Shown here in pieces: positions 25,094 to 33,052 of a stretch of DNA of 64,000 nt (position 1 is the stretch's first letter; each line of letters starts with the position of its first letter). Below the pieces are notes generated by a model. That model saw only the letters and a program-made list of their open reading frames with translations, ran no database searches and was not told the DNA's origin. The position numbers and the translations under genes were made by a program. Source of the stretch: Dethiosulfovibrio russensis (GTDB lineage Bacteria > Synergistota > Synergistia > Synergistales > Dethiosulfovibrionaceae); assembly GCF_021568855.1 (NCBI RefSeq), contig NZ_JAKGUG010000009.1:1-64000 (forward strand), given 5' to 3'.

Positions 25094-25813
25094 ATGGGGG
25101 ATCTTCTAGCAGAAAGGATGAAAAGCCTAAGGACTCAGGCAGGCTTGAATCAAAAGGACTTAGCTGATATGACTGGGCTATCACGCAACACAATCATTAA
25201 CTACGAGGGGAACAAGAGGAACCCTGACGCTAACTCACTTAAGCTGATTGCGCAGGCCCTGGGGACCACGTCATCATATCTCAACGGTGAAACAGATGAC
25301 CCCGCCCCGCTAGAGCCACAAAACAAGGTAGAATCCAGAATTTTCAAAGACCCATCCCAAGTAGGAGAAAAGGTCTTGATGATCCCTATAGTCTCCGGAG
25401 TAAAGGCCTGCTGTGGGAATGGGAATCTGTATGCGCACGATGTCGAATGGGAAATGACCTCGGTCTACCCAATTCGAGAAAGCGAGTTGATCGGTTACAG
25501 CTGGCAGACGAAGGACTTCAAGATCATTGAGGTCGAAGGAGATTCCATGGCCCCCAGGATCGAAGACGGGGCGTGGCTACTCTTCGCCGCCGGAATAGAA
25601 GCTGAAAACGGCGATATCGTCGTCGCCATGTGCAACGGCAGGATTATGGTCAGGGGAATAGAGTTCGACAAGGAAGGAGGGATAACCCTAAGAGCGATAA
25701 ACGAGAGCTATTTGGACAAGAAGGTACGTGAAGAAGAAGAGTTTTACGTGCTGGGAACAGTGATCGGAGAGGTGCCAAGGAAGGGGTTCAAGCTGATAGG
25801 GAAAATTTATTGA
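25094..25813 (+). CDS. CI-like phage repressor with S24 domain
   Basis: A 239-residue repressor. The frame extends upstream to 24959, but ATG at 25094 (MGDLLAERMKSL) begins the XRE domain and fits the family. Residues 8-60 are the helix-turn-helix. Residues about 95-235 are a LexA/S24-type domain with a Cys-Gly candidate cleavage site at 107-108 and Ser151 (EVEGDSM). The usual catalytic Lys appears to be Arg187 (GRIMVRGIE), so self-cleavage may be lost or altered. It faces away from the Cro-like gene and starts the rightward cargo region. Confidence 0.85.
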   Translation: MGDLLAERMKSLRTQAGLNQKDLADMTGLSRNTIINYEGNKRNPDANSLKLIAQALGTTSSYLNGETDDPAPLEPQNKVESRIFKDPSQVGEKVLMIPIVSGVKACCGNGNLYAHDVEWEMTSVYPIRESELIGYSWQTKDFKIIEVEGDSMAPRIEDGAWLLFAAGIEAENGDIVVAMCNGRIMVRGIEFDKEGGITLRAINESYLDKKVREEEEFYVLGTVIGEVPRKGFKLIGKIY

Positions 25814-25835
25814 CACAACATAGGGAGATGAAGGC

Positions 25836-27224
25836 ATGTCAATAGAACTAGTTGTTATATTGATTGTAGCTATATCACTAGCATTCTTGTATTTATTGCA
25901 AAAACAACGGAAGCGACTTGACCAACTGTCAAAATACGAGCCGGTTGCAAACCTGGAAAAAGAGATATCTGACAAGAATAATGAGCTCAGCGCAAGACAA
26001 AAGGAACTTGAGGAAATCAAGAGAGAGACAGACCTCGCAGAAGAACGACTTAACGATACCCTTGCCGAGCTGCAAAAAGGCGAAGAAAAACTTGAGATAC
26101 AATCCTATGGCATGTATGACCCCGAATTCGATTTTGAAACGTCGGAAGAATACAGGGCTCAGATAAAAGAGCTAAAAGAAAAACAAAAAAAGATGATAAA
26201 GAATAAGGTCGCGGTCTCAAGCGAAACTGGGTGGACTGTAAATGGAGACTACTCAAAAGGCGAGAAGATGATAGAACGAAACTCAAAACTTATGCTGAGA
26301 GCTTTCAATGGAGAGTGTGACTCAGCTATTTCAAATGTGAAATGGAACAACGCACCCCGCATGGAAGAGAGGATCAATAAATCATACTCAAGCATAAATC
26401 GCCTAGGCAAAAGCCACTCCATCCTTATATCAAATGAATATCTTCGTCTAAAAATTTCTGAAGTGCATGCTACTCACGAGTATCAAATGAAGCTATACGA
26501 AGAAAAGGAAGAGCAACGACGGATAAAAGAACAAATGCGAGAAGAACAGAAAGCACAAAAAGAAATCGAAAAAGCCATTAAAGACGCTGCCAAGGAAGAA
26601 GACCTGCTTCAAAAAGCAATGGACAAGATCAAGAAAAAATACGATCAAGCAAAAAACGAAGAAAAGAGCAAGCTGGAAGCAAAAATACTAGAGCTAAAAG
26701 AAAAATTAAAAGAAGTCGAAGAAAAGAACCAACGAGCTCTTTCTATGGCGCAACAGACGAAAAGGGGCTATGTCTATGTCATTTCCAACATAGGTTCCTT
26801 TGGAGAGAACATCTATAAAATCGGCATGACAAGACGACTTGAACCATTAGATAGGGTAAGAGAGCTAGGAGATGCCAGTGTCCCATTCAAATTCGACGTC
26901 CACGCTATGATATGGAGCGAGGATGCGCCATCCCTTGAAAGAGACCTACATAAACATTTCGCTTTCAACCAGGTAAACAAGGTCAACCATCGGAAAGAAT
27001 TTTTCAACGCCTCTATCAAAGAAATCAAGGAAGAAGTCACGCGAATGGGGATAGAGGCCAAGTGGACCATGGCAGCAGAGGCAAGAGAATACCAGGAAAC
27101 CCAAAGCATTAACCGTCTGATATCAGAAAACCCACAGGCAAAGGAAGCTTGGTTAAATCGTGAAATTTCCGTAGAAGATATTTCCATTTGGGATGACGGC
27201 GAGGACGAAATGGCTGCGAGTTAG
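25836..27224 (+). CDS. Membrane-anchored DUF4041 / T5orf172 (GIY-YIG-like) protein
   Basis: A 462-residue protein 22 bases after the repressor. Residues 5-21 are a membrane segment (LVVILIVAISLAFLYLL); 22-90 and about 215-305 are coiled coil; 310-395 match the T5orf172/Mug113 branch of the GIY-YIG superfamily (GYVYVISNIGSFGENIYKIGMTRR, then LERDLHKHFAF). The DUF4041 layout, coiled coil plus T5orf172, is common in prophages. AT-rich, Lys/Glu-rich codon use differs from the late genes. A nuclease role on DNA at the membrane is plausible but the nuclease residues are not all evident. Confidence 0.75.
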   Translation: MSIELVVILIVAISLAFLYLLQKQRKRLDQLSKYEPVANLEKEISDKNNELSARQKELEEIKRETDLAEERLNDTLAELQKGEEKLEIQSYGMYDPEFDFETSEEYRAQIKELKEKQKKMIKNKVAVSSETGWTVNGDYSKGEKMIERNSKLMLRAFNGECDSAISNVKWNNAPRMEERINKSYSSINRLGKSHSILISNEYLRLKISEVHATHEYQMKLYEEKEEQRRIKEQMREEQKAQKEIEKAIKDAAKEEDLLQKAMDKIKKKYDQAKNEEKSKLEAKILELKEKLKEVEEKNQRALSMAQQTKRGYVYVISNIGSFGENIYKIGMTRRLEPLDRVRELGDASVPFKFDVHAMIWSEDAPSLERDLHKHFAFNQVNKVNHRKEFFNASIKEIKEEVTRMGIEAKWTMAAEAREYQETQSINRLISENPQAKEAWLNREISVEDISIWDDGEDEMAAS

Positions 27225-27253
27225 AGCTCTCCATCCATCGAATCAAAGACTTT

Positions 27254-27327
27254 CACAAGGAGGTTCTTCGATGGGTATCGCCGGACGAGACGGCCGAAAA
27301 GCCTACGGAAGGTACCTTTCGGCCCGG
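27254..27327 (+). repeat. 74-bp direct repeat, copy 1
   Basis: Positions 27254-27327 match 27899-27972 at 74 aligned bases with four differences seen by eye, no gaps. The repeat covers the ribosome site (AAGGAGGT-type) and the first 19 codons of the 99-residue gene at 27916. The two copies flank the small secreted protein gene. Confidence 0.85.
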
Positions 27328-27366
27328 AGAGGAAGGATACCACCGTCAGGGGTGGCGACTTGGTAG
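27271..27366 (+). pseudogene. Truncated 5' copy of the 27916 gene
   Basis: A 31-codon remnant (MGIAGRDGRKAYGRYLSAR then a different tail and TAG). Its first 19 residues match MAIAGRDGRKAYGRYLSAR of the intact gene. It arose by duplication, or by insertion of the 27328-27898 segment at this gene with partial target duplication. Confidence 0.7.
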
Positions 27367-27410
27367 GAACCAACACATAAGAAAGAAAAAGGGAGGGACG
27401 AGGAACAACC

Positions 27411-27881
27411 ATGAAAAAGCTTTTTACTTTGTTGGTGCTTACCATTCTCTTATTCTGCACCACAAAGGCATGTGCGGCCTTCTTGCCATTCGGACCGATA
27501 GGGTACGAACAAGCAGAGAAAATAGCCAAAGAAGCTTCTTCCAAAGACCCTGTAGCGGGGATCTACGAACTCACGAAGGGGATCTATTACCGGGGAAGGT
27601 TCTTGGTGCTCCCGAACAACTTGAAGGAGCGGCCAGAGGCTAAATATCTCGGCATAATCGTCAGGACGCAAAACCCATACGAGCCTCTTGGGGCCGTAAA
27701 GTTCTGGCTGACAGAGAAAAAGCCGCCAACTACGTTCCTCGCCGAGTACTACGATTTTTCCGCCATAGCTACTACAAAAGCCCAAGACAAAGTCACCCAC
27801 ATAACTCCAAGGCGGATAACGGTTCACCTAATGGGTCCAGTCAACTATCCACCTAATCAATTTATGAAGTTATACCCTTAA
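27411..27881 (+). CDS. Small secreted protein of unknown function
   Basis: A 156-residue protein with an N-terminal signal peptide (MKKLFTLLVLTILLFCTTKA, cleavage probably after ACA near residue 22). The mature part is mixed: GPIGYEQAEKIAKEAS, RGRFLVLPNNLKERPEAKYLG, AVKFWLTEKKPPTTFLAEYY. It is the only exported protein in the cargo block and lies between the two 74-bp repeats. No family recognised; a superinfection-exclusion or surface role would be a guess. Confidence 0.7.
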   Translation: MKKLFTLLVLTILLFCTTKACAAFLPFGPIGYEQAEKIAKEASSKDPVAGIYELTKGIYYRGRFLVLPNNLKERPEAKYLGIIVRTQNPYEPLGAVKFWLTEKKPPTTFLAEYYDFSAIATTKAQDKVTHITPRRITVHLMGPVNYPPNQFMKLYP

Positions 27882-27898
27882 ACACCTAAGTGTCCTAA

Positions 27899-27972
27899 CA
27901 CAAGGAGGTCCTTCGATGGCTATCGCCGGACGAGACGGCCGCAAAGCCTACGGAAGATACCTTTCGGCCCGG
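27899..27972 (+). repeat. 74-bp direct repeat, copy 2
   Basis: Second copy of the repeat described at 27254. Here it is the intact 5' end of the 99-residue gene. Confidence 0.85.
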
Positions 27973-28215
27973 GACGGAGAAACACAGCAGGAAACGGAGA
28001 AAAAGAAGGGGCAGAGCGAGGAAGACCTAGAGACTCTGATGAAGATGCTGGCGGCGGAGGATCCGGACATCGACCTTAAGTTCCGCCACGTAGCCAAGAA
28101 CGTCAGCAGGTTGGCCCCGGAAGATCGGGAGTTCCTGGCGACGCTCTTCAAAGCGGCACTGGGCAAGATTACGTTAGAGGATCAATACGGACGAGTACTG
28201 ATAGGGAGGCAATAG
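27916..28215 (+). CDS. Small hypothetical phage cargo protein
   Basis: A 99-residue charged helical protein (MAIAGRDGRKAYGRYLSARDGE... EDLETLMKMLAAEDPDID... LAPEDREFLATLFKAALGKITLEDQ). ATG at 27916 follows CAAGGAGGTCCTTCG. Its GC content is closer to phage genes than that of the flanking cargo. Function unknown. Confidence 0.6.
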   Translation: MAIAGRDGRKAYGRYLSARDGETQQETEKKKGQSEEDLETLMKMLAAEDPDIDLKFRHVAKNVSRLAPEDREFLATLFKAALGKITLEDQYGRVLIGRQ

Positions 28216-28534
28216 AGGTAAGTTCCAAAGACCAAGCGCAGAAGGATGGAATGATAAACAACGGTACCAGGATCCGGGTGATGGCCCAAACCCTGTAGGG
28301 AAAGCAAAAATCGAATGGTGCCAAGGGAGAACTCGAATTGGTAATGGCACAAAAGAGCCTGGGAAGAATTAATATCTTTCTAGATAAAATCAAAAAAACA
28401 GTTTCCCAGAAGGAAAGAGCTTCTCTTGCTATTTACTTCCTCATATGGCATGATAGTATGTTTGTAAAAAGCCTTAGTTTTATTTTATTTGTGCGAGTAT
28501 ATGATCGTGTCAAATTATGGAGGATATAGCTATC
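28216..28534 (+). other. Interval between small gene and AAA ATPase gene
   Basis: No gene is supported. A short open stretch without a start (reading ...KDQAQKDGMINNGTRIR..., stop at about 28299) may be a decayed end of a phage gene. From about 28370 the sequence becomes AT-rich and must hold the promoter of the ATPase/subtilase pair; I could not choose a -35/-10 pair. A 63-codon frame at 28338 has no ribosome site. Confidence 0.4.
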
Positions 28535-29512
28535 ATGGCAAATGCGGAACAGATAAAATCACTAATACGGTCTCACTTCAGCAACGAAAGAGAGCGATTT
28601 TATAGTATCGCTCTACAAGTTGCTGCCCATGAAGCTAAAAAAGGGCATATGGCTCTTGCTAATGATATTAGAGATATTATTTTAAAAGAAAAGAGCAAAA
28701 GTGGCCCTAATATTATATCTTTCCCCAAGGATCTCCGTGGCTTAGTTTTAACAGAAGAGCCTACTCTTCCACGGTCTTCTCTTGTTATGAGCAACGATCA
28801 TAAGAAACGAATCGATCGAATTCTCCATGAATATAGCCAACAGGAAAAGTTGAAAGCCTACGGCTTAAAACATCGTAGAAAGATCCTCCTTATTGGCCCA
28901 CCTGGAACAGGCAAAACAATGACAGCAAAAGTACTGGCTAAAGAGCTAGGGTTGCCTTTGCAAACAATACAGGTAGACCGTTTAGTAACAAAATTTATGG
29001 GGGAAACCGGCGCAAAGCTACGACAGATATTTGACCTAATCCAGCAAGAACTCGCCGTTTATTTATTTGATGAATTTGACGCTATCGGAGGAGAACGCTC
29101 TCGTGACGATGACGTAGGAGAAATGCGGCGTGTCTTAAACTCATTTTTGCAATTCATAGAACAGGATACTTCTGATAGTTTGATAGTGGCAGCAACCAAC
29201 AACCCCTCGCTACTCGATCAAGCTCTTTTTAGACGTTTTGATGATGTCCTCTATTACGATAACCCTGACGAGAAGCAGAGAAAACAACTAATATGTAATG
29301 TTCTTGGGACTTTTGTCAATGCATCTTCGTTTAAATGGGACGAAAGCTTAAAACAAAGCGATGGGTTGAGCCACGGTGAAATTGATGGAGCATGTCGAGA
29401 CGCCATAAAAGAAGCAATTTTATCCGACAAGGAGCTTGTCAAAGAAGATCGTTTGATCGTCATGATTCAAGAAAGGAAAGAAGCCAAGAGCGGCGGTGAC
29501 ATAAGGAGGTAA
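28535..29512 (+). CDS. ietA: AAA ATPase of IetAS-type defence/stability module
   Basis: About 325 residues from ATG at 28535 (MANAEQIK), which has GGAGGA ten bases upstream; an ATG at 28517 lacks such a site. Residues about 121-128 GPPGTGKT are Walker A, 175-184 VYLFDEFDAI Walker B, AATNNP sensor 1 and RRFD the arginine finger, so it is a classical AAA protein. The N-terminal 90 residues are helical. Paired with the following subtilase it matches the IetA/IetS arrangement, known from plasmid stability and later as an anti-phage system. AT-rich composition indicates recent transfer. Confidence 0.8.
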   Translation: MANAEQIKSLIRSHFSNERERFYSIALQVAAHEAKKGHMALANDIRDIILKEKSKSGPNIISFPKDLRGLVLTEEPTLPRSSLVMSNDHKKRIDRILHEYSQQEKLKAYGLKHRRKILLIGPPGTGKTMTAKVLAKELGLPLQTIQVDRLVTKFMGETGAKLRQIFDLIQQELAVYLFDEFDAIGGERSRDDDVGEMRRVLNSFLQFIEQDTSDSLIVAATNNPSLLDQALFRRFDDVLYYDNPDEKQRKQLICNVLGTFVNASSFKWDESLKQSDGLSHGEIDGACRDAIKEAILSDKELVKEDRLIVMIQERKEAKSGGDIRR

Positions 29513-29519
29513 TGGGTAT

Positions 29520-31997
29520 ATGCAGGTCAATCTTCCTCATCTCTTTATTAAAGACACAGCAAAAACACGAAAATTCACAACTCCCCCAAGAGATCACTCT
29601 AATGATCCCTCAAAAATAAGACCTGAACGTCAACGTGTTCCGCATGCAGATTTTCTTAAAAATAAATTTAACGAAGCCTGGCGAGAAGCCACAAACGCAC
29701 AAATCGCGATAAATGCAACTGACCGAGAAGGTGTCTATTTAGAGTTCGGAGGAGAGGCGGGCTATGAACTCGCCACAAAATCACTTGAAGACCTTAAAGG
29801 ATCTAAAAAAGCTCGTCTCCTTAATGTTAGAAAACTAAAGGAGAACGAAAACGACGATAACGAAACAACCTATGCAACTGTGTTTATCCCCAACAGAAAA
29901 AGGAGGAATTTTCTTAAAAAAATAAATAATTACCGTAACGACGGCAACACCAATGCCGCTCTTATAGAGACAATTTCCCAGATAAAACAAGTCGATTCAA
30001 TTCAACCCTTTTGGCAAGATGACGTTAACTTGATTCCTGACGACAACCCCGTATGGTGTGAGGTTTGGCTAAGTTCCGACCTAGAAAGCGATGTCGCTGA
30101 TTTTGAATCACTGCTTAAAAACCAAAGGATTTATTATGATTCTAATACCATTTTTTTCCCAGAAAGAGCGGTCAAATTAGTTAAGGCAAATCGAGCTCAA
30201 CTGTATAGACTAATCCTTTTATCTGATCATTTGGCAGAATTTCGCCGTTCTAAAGAACTTTCCAGTTTTTGGGATAATTTATCCCCCCATGAGCAATCAG
30301 AATGGGCAAAAGAACTTCTCAGTAGAATACAAAAAAATGGGACTTACAATGATTTTTCCGTCTGCCTTTTAGATACAGGCGTCAATAATGGACACGTATT
30401 GCTCTCTCCAATATTAAAAGACAGCGATTGTCAAGCAGTAACACCAACCTGGCAAAGCAACGACTCTAACGGACACGGGACCTCTATGGCAGGAATCGCC
30501 GCATATGGGGACCTAAGCAGTGCATTGGGAAACAACAATCCTGTACTTCTTAGCCATTGCCTCGAATCAGTAAAAATAATCCCCCCTACAGGAGGAAACG
30601 ACCAAAAACTATGGGGAGCCATCACTAGTCAAGGAGTCAGTTTAGCGGAAATTCAAGCTCCAAATCGTAAAAGAATCTTCTGCATGGCAACAACAGCTAA
30701 TGAAACCAGGAACCCAGGTAGGCCTACTTCCTGGTCGGCTGAACTAGACCAAATTACTTCCGGTGCAACAGACGAGCCCCAAAGGTTATTAATAATTAGC
30801 GCAGGGAACTGCAACGATTACATGCCTTATTATTACAAACAATGCAACGCTGTCGTGAATGATCCCAATCAATCTTGGAATGCTATAACGGTTGGAGCTT
30901 ACACTGAAAAAAGGGAGATAAAAGACCCCACTCTTTCAGGATACATTCCTATGGCACCATATCGAGGATTATCTCCCTTCAGCACAACCTCTTTAAACCA
31001 GTCTTGGGGAACAGAATGGCCCTTAAAACCGGATATATTGATGGAAGGTGGAAACCTAGCCTGCGGCTTCAATAATTCTGTGTGTCAGTGTAACGATTTA
31101 ATGGATCTGTCTACATATCATCAACCAACCGTAGCACAATTCACACCCTTTGGGATGACAAGTTGTGCAACAGCAAAAGCCGCATGGTTTGCTGCTCAAA
31201 TTCAGACACAATATCCGAACTATTGGCCAGAAACGATTCGTGCTTTGATGGTTCATTCGGCCCAATGGACCGATCAAATGATTCAGGATTTTGGAAATGG
31301 CATGAAAAACAAAACTGACGTTCGCAGATTAATTAAAGTTTGCGGTTATGGCGTTCCAGATTTGCAAAAAGCACTATATTGCGCATCAAATTCTTTGACC
31401 TTAATAGCCCAAGAAAAAATCCAACCTTTCCAAAAGAGAGGCTCAGCAGCACCATCCACAAAGGATATGCACTTTTACGAATTACCTTGGCCTAAAGAAG
31501 AGCTTGAGAGTCTCCAAGACATGCCTGTTGAAATGCGTGTGACCCTCTCTTATTTTATCGAGCCTGGCCCAGGAGAAAGAGGATGGAAAGATCGATACCG
31601 TTACCCTTCACACCTTTTACGATTTGAATTGATATCCCCTAATGAATCAAAGAAGGAATTCCTTTATCGTATAAATAAGGCTGACCGGAACGAGGCGGAT
31701 AGAAATACACAAACAGGAAGCCCAAGCGACCATTGGAAAATCGGCTCTAATACTAGGGATAAAGGCTCGCTTCACTCAGACATTTGGCAAGGCACAGCGG
31801 CTGAACTCGCATCATCAAACTTAATGGCGATTATCCCTCGTATTGGTTGGTGGAAACAGCGTGCAAATCTGATGTGTTACAACAAAGAAACCCGTTATTC
31901 TCTTATCGTTTCCATAACTACACCGTCGCAAGAAGTGGATATATACACTCCTGTTGCCAATAAGATAGCTATAGCTACGCCGATAAGTTTAACATGA
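29520..31997 (+). CDS. ietS: Subtilisin-like protease of IetAS-type module
   Basis: An 825-residue S8 peptidase. The triad is intact: D285 (CLLDTGVN), H319 (SNGHGTSMAG), S548 (GMTSCATAKAA), with the oxyanion Asn430 (ISAGN). Residues 1-270 are a variable N-terminal region and about 640-825 a beta-rich C-terminal domain. No signal peptide, so it acts in the cytoplasm, presumably controlled by the ATPase. ATG at 29520 follows AGGAGGT by nine bases, seven bases after the ATPase stop. The Ser-loop lacks the common AAP sequence, as seen in cytoplasmic relatives. Confidence 0.82.
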   Translation: MQVNLPHLFIKDTAKTRKFTTPPRDHSNDPSKIRPERQRVPHADFLKNKFNEAWREATNAQIAINATDREGVYLEFGGEAGYELATKSLEDLKGSKKARLLNVRKLKENENDDNETTYATVFIPNRKRRNFLKKINNYRNDGNTNAALIETISQIKQVDSIQPFWQDDVNLIPDDNPVWCEVWLSSDLESDVADFESLLKNQRIYYDSNTIFFPERAVKLVKANRAQLYRLILLSDHLAEFRRSKELSSFWDNLSPHEQSEWAKELLSRIQKNGTYNDFSVCLLDTGVNNGHVLLSPILKDSDCQAVTPTWQSNDSNGHGTSMAGIAAYGDLSSALGNNNPVLLSHCLESVKIIPPTGGNDQKLWGAITSQGVSLAEIQAPNRKRIFCMATTANETRNPGRPTSWSAELDQITSGATDEPQRLLIISAGNCNDYMPYYYKQCNAVVNDPNQSWNAITVGAYTEKREIKDPTLSGYIPMAPYRGLSPFSTTSLNQSWGTEWPLKPDILMEGGNLACGFNNSVCQCNDLMDLSTYHQPTVAQFTPFGMTSCATAKAAWFAAQIQTQYPNYWPETIRALMVHSAQWTDQMIQDFGNGMKNKTDVRRLIKVCGYGVPDLQKALYCASNSLTLIAQEKIQPFQKRGSAAPSTKDMHFYELPWPKEELESLQDMPVEMRVTLSYFIEPGPGERGWKDRYRYPSHLLRFELISPNESKKEFLYRINKADRNEADRNTQTGSPSDHWKIGSNTRDKGSLHSDIWQGTAAELASSNLMAIIPRIGWWKQRANLMCYNKETRYSLIVSITTPSQEVDIYTPVANKIAIATPISLT

Positions 31998-32009
31998 CAA
32001 ACAATATCA

Positions 32010-32084
32010 GTGGCTACAAAAGTGGCTACTAAATCACCTACATCCTTGCAATAGGCTAAAATATGGCTGTCACACCCTCCGCCA
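32010..32084. other. Candidate right attachment region of the prophage
   Basis: Two adjacent 12-base direct repeats, GTGGCTACAAAA (32010-32021) and GTGGCTACTAAA (32022-32033), look like integrase arm sites. About 40 bases on, ACCCTCCGCCA (32074-32084) resembles the 3' end of a tRNA including CCA, a usual crossover point, and a strong terminator follows at once, as after a tRNA gene. No left copy is in the window, so this is a hypothesis. Confidence 0.35.
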
Positions 32085-32095
32085 ATAGCATATTC

Positions 32096-32139
32096 GTAGC
32101 CGTCCGGGAGAGTCCAATACCCGGACGGCTACTGTTTTT
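32096..32139 (+). terminator. Strong rho-independent terminator
   Basis: Perfect 13-base arms (GTAGCCGTCCGGG / CCCGGACGGCTAC), 11-base loop, then TGTTTTT. It lies downstream of the subtilase gene and just after the candidate attachment site. Confidence 0.85.
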
Positions 32140-32209
32140 AATGAAAAAAGGCCCCGAGGATACCCGGAGCCTTCCATTCGGAAGTCCTGGGGAAAGGGCC
32201 GCAAAGGCC

Positions 32210-32914
32210 TTAAGCCCCTCTTTTAGGCTTACCTAACGTCCTGACTACCTTACCTATTATCTGGAATAGCCCTTCGTCTATATCTTCCACGGAAAAGGAT
32301 CTGGGAGGGTATCTCAAGGAGGACGATCGTATCTCCGCCGCTCCGTTTCTCTGCCAATAGACCCATTTGACCGCCCAATCGCCGTTTCGCCCGAAGCTTA
32401 CCAAAGCGGGGTCGCCATCGTACACCTCTTCCTCCGGATTTACCACGACTTGACTTCCATCCAAAATTCCGGCCTCTTCCATGCTATCTCCCTCCACCGT
32501 GATTATGAAGGGACGACGATCGGCGTTCACCGATACGGTTCCCAACAGCTCGCCGGGAAGCATTATAGAGTCCTCCGCATCTGCATAGACCTCGGCCATT
32601 CCACCTATGCCGTTTCCAGCACAGGCCACTGCTGTATCGTCGAGAATGGGAACGTCTATCCACTGAGAAAACGAGAGCTTTCCGGTAGACCCCCTGTGCC
32701 CGGAGCTTTTTCGATCTCCCTCTCCACTTACGAGATAACCTACGGAACACCCCAAAACGGAGGCTAAGTTTTCCCAAGTCTCTATGGAGAGACCTATTCT
32801 ATCGTTTTCGACCTGACTTACGGTGTTTTGCTTTACCCCCGACAACCTGGCCAGCTCGGTCTGAGTAAGACCCTGATCTTTTCTGACCCGGCGCAATCTC
32901 TCCCCTCGAGTCAT
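32210..32914 (-). CDS. Second CI/LexA-like repressor (XRE + S24)
   Basis: A 234-residue repressor. Residues 5-60 are an XRE helix-turn-helix (LTQTELARLSGVKQNTVSQVE). The C-terminal S24 domain has Ser144 (VEGDSMEEAG), Lys183 (WAVKWVYW) and an Ala99-Gly100 candidate cleavage site, so it should be able to cleave itself upon a DNA-damage signal. It diverges from a 62-residue gene across a shared promoter-operator region. It may be a remnant of another phage or a host regulator outside the main prophage. Confidence 0.85.
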   Translation of the reverse strand: MTRGERLRRVRKDQGLTQTELARLSGVKQNTVSQVENDRIGLSIETWENLASVLGCSVGYLVSGEGDRKSSGHRGSTGKLSFSQWIDVPILDDTAVACAGNGIGGMAEVYADAEDSIMLPGELLGTVSVNADRRPFIITVEGDSMEEAGILDGSQVVVNPEEEVYDGDPALVSFGRNGDWAVKWVYWQRNGAAEIRSSSLRYPPRSFSVEDIDEGLFQIIGKVVRTLGKPKRGA

Positions 32915-32945
32915 AGCATCACCTCCAAGGTTTATATCGAACTCT

Positions 32946-33039
32946 ATTATCCATCAAACCGATATTTTATACAACCCCGCCCCAAAGATATCGGTTGACA
33001 CGATGAAAAAGACGTCGTAATATCTGTATAAAAGATATT
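32946..33039. promoter_or_regulatory. Divergent promoters with GATAT-type operators
   Basis: Minus-strand promoter for the repressor: TTGTAT (32974-32969), 17 bases, GATAAT (32951-32946). Plus-strand promoter for the small gene: TTGACA (32995-33000), 17 bases, TAATAT (33018-33023). Operators overlap both: ACCGATAT (32958-32965) faces ATATCGGT (32988-32995), and AATATCT (33019-33025) faces AGATATT (33033-33039). The layout predicts autorepression and control of the small gene. Confidence 0.7.
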
Positions 33040-33052
33040 TGGAGGTGATCCC

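Noticed and set aside
1-25813. Mu-like transposable phage
   Set aside because: A gpT-like capsid domain suggests it, but no MuA/MuB transposase genes are seen, and the terminase, portal and early region are lambda-like.
28338-28529. 63-codon frame before the AAA ATPase gene
   Set aside because: No ribosome site, no family resemblance, ends across the ATPase ribosome site.
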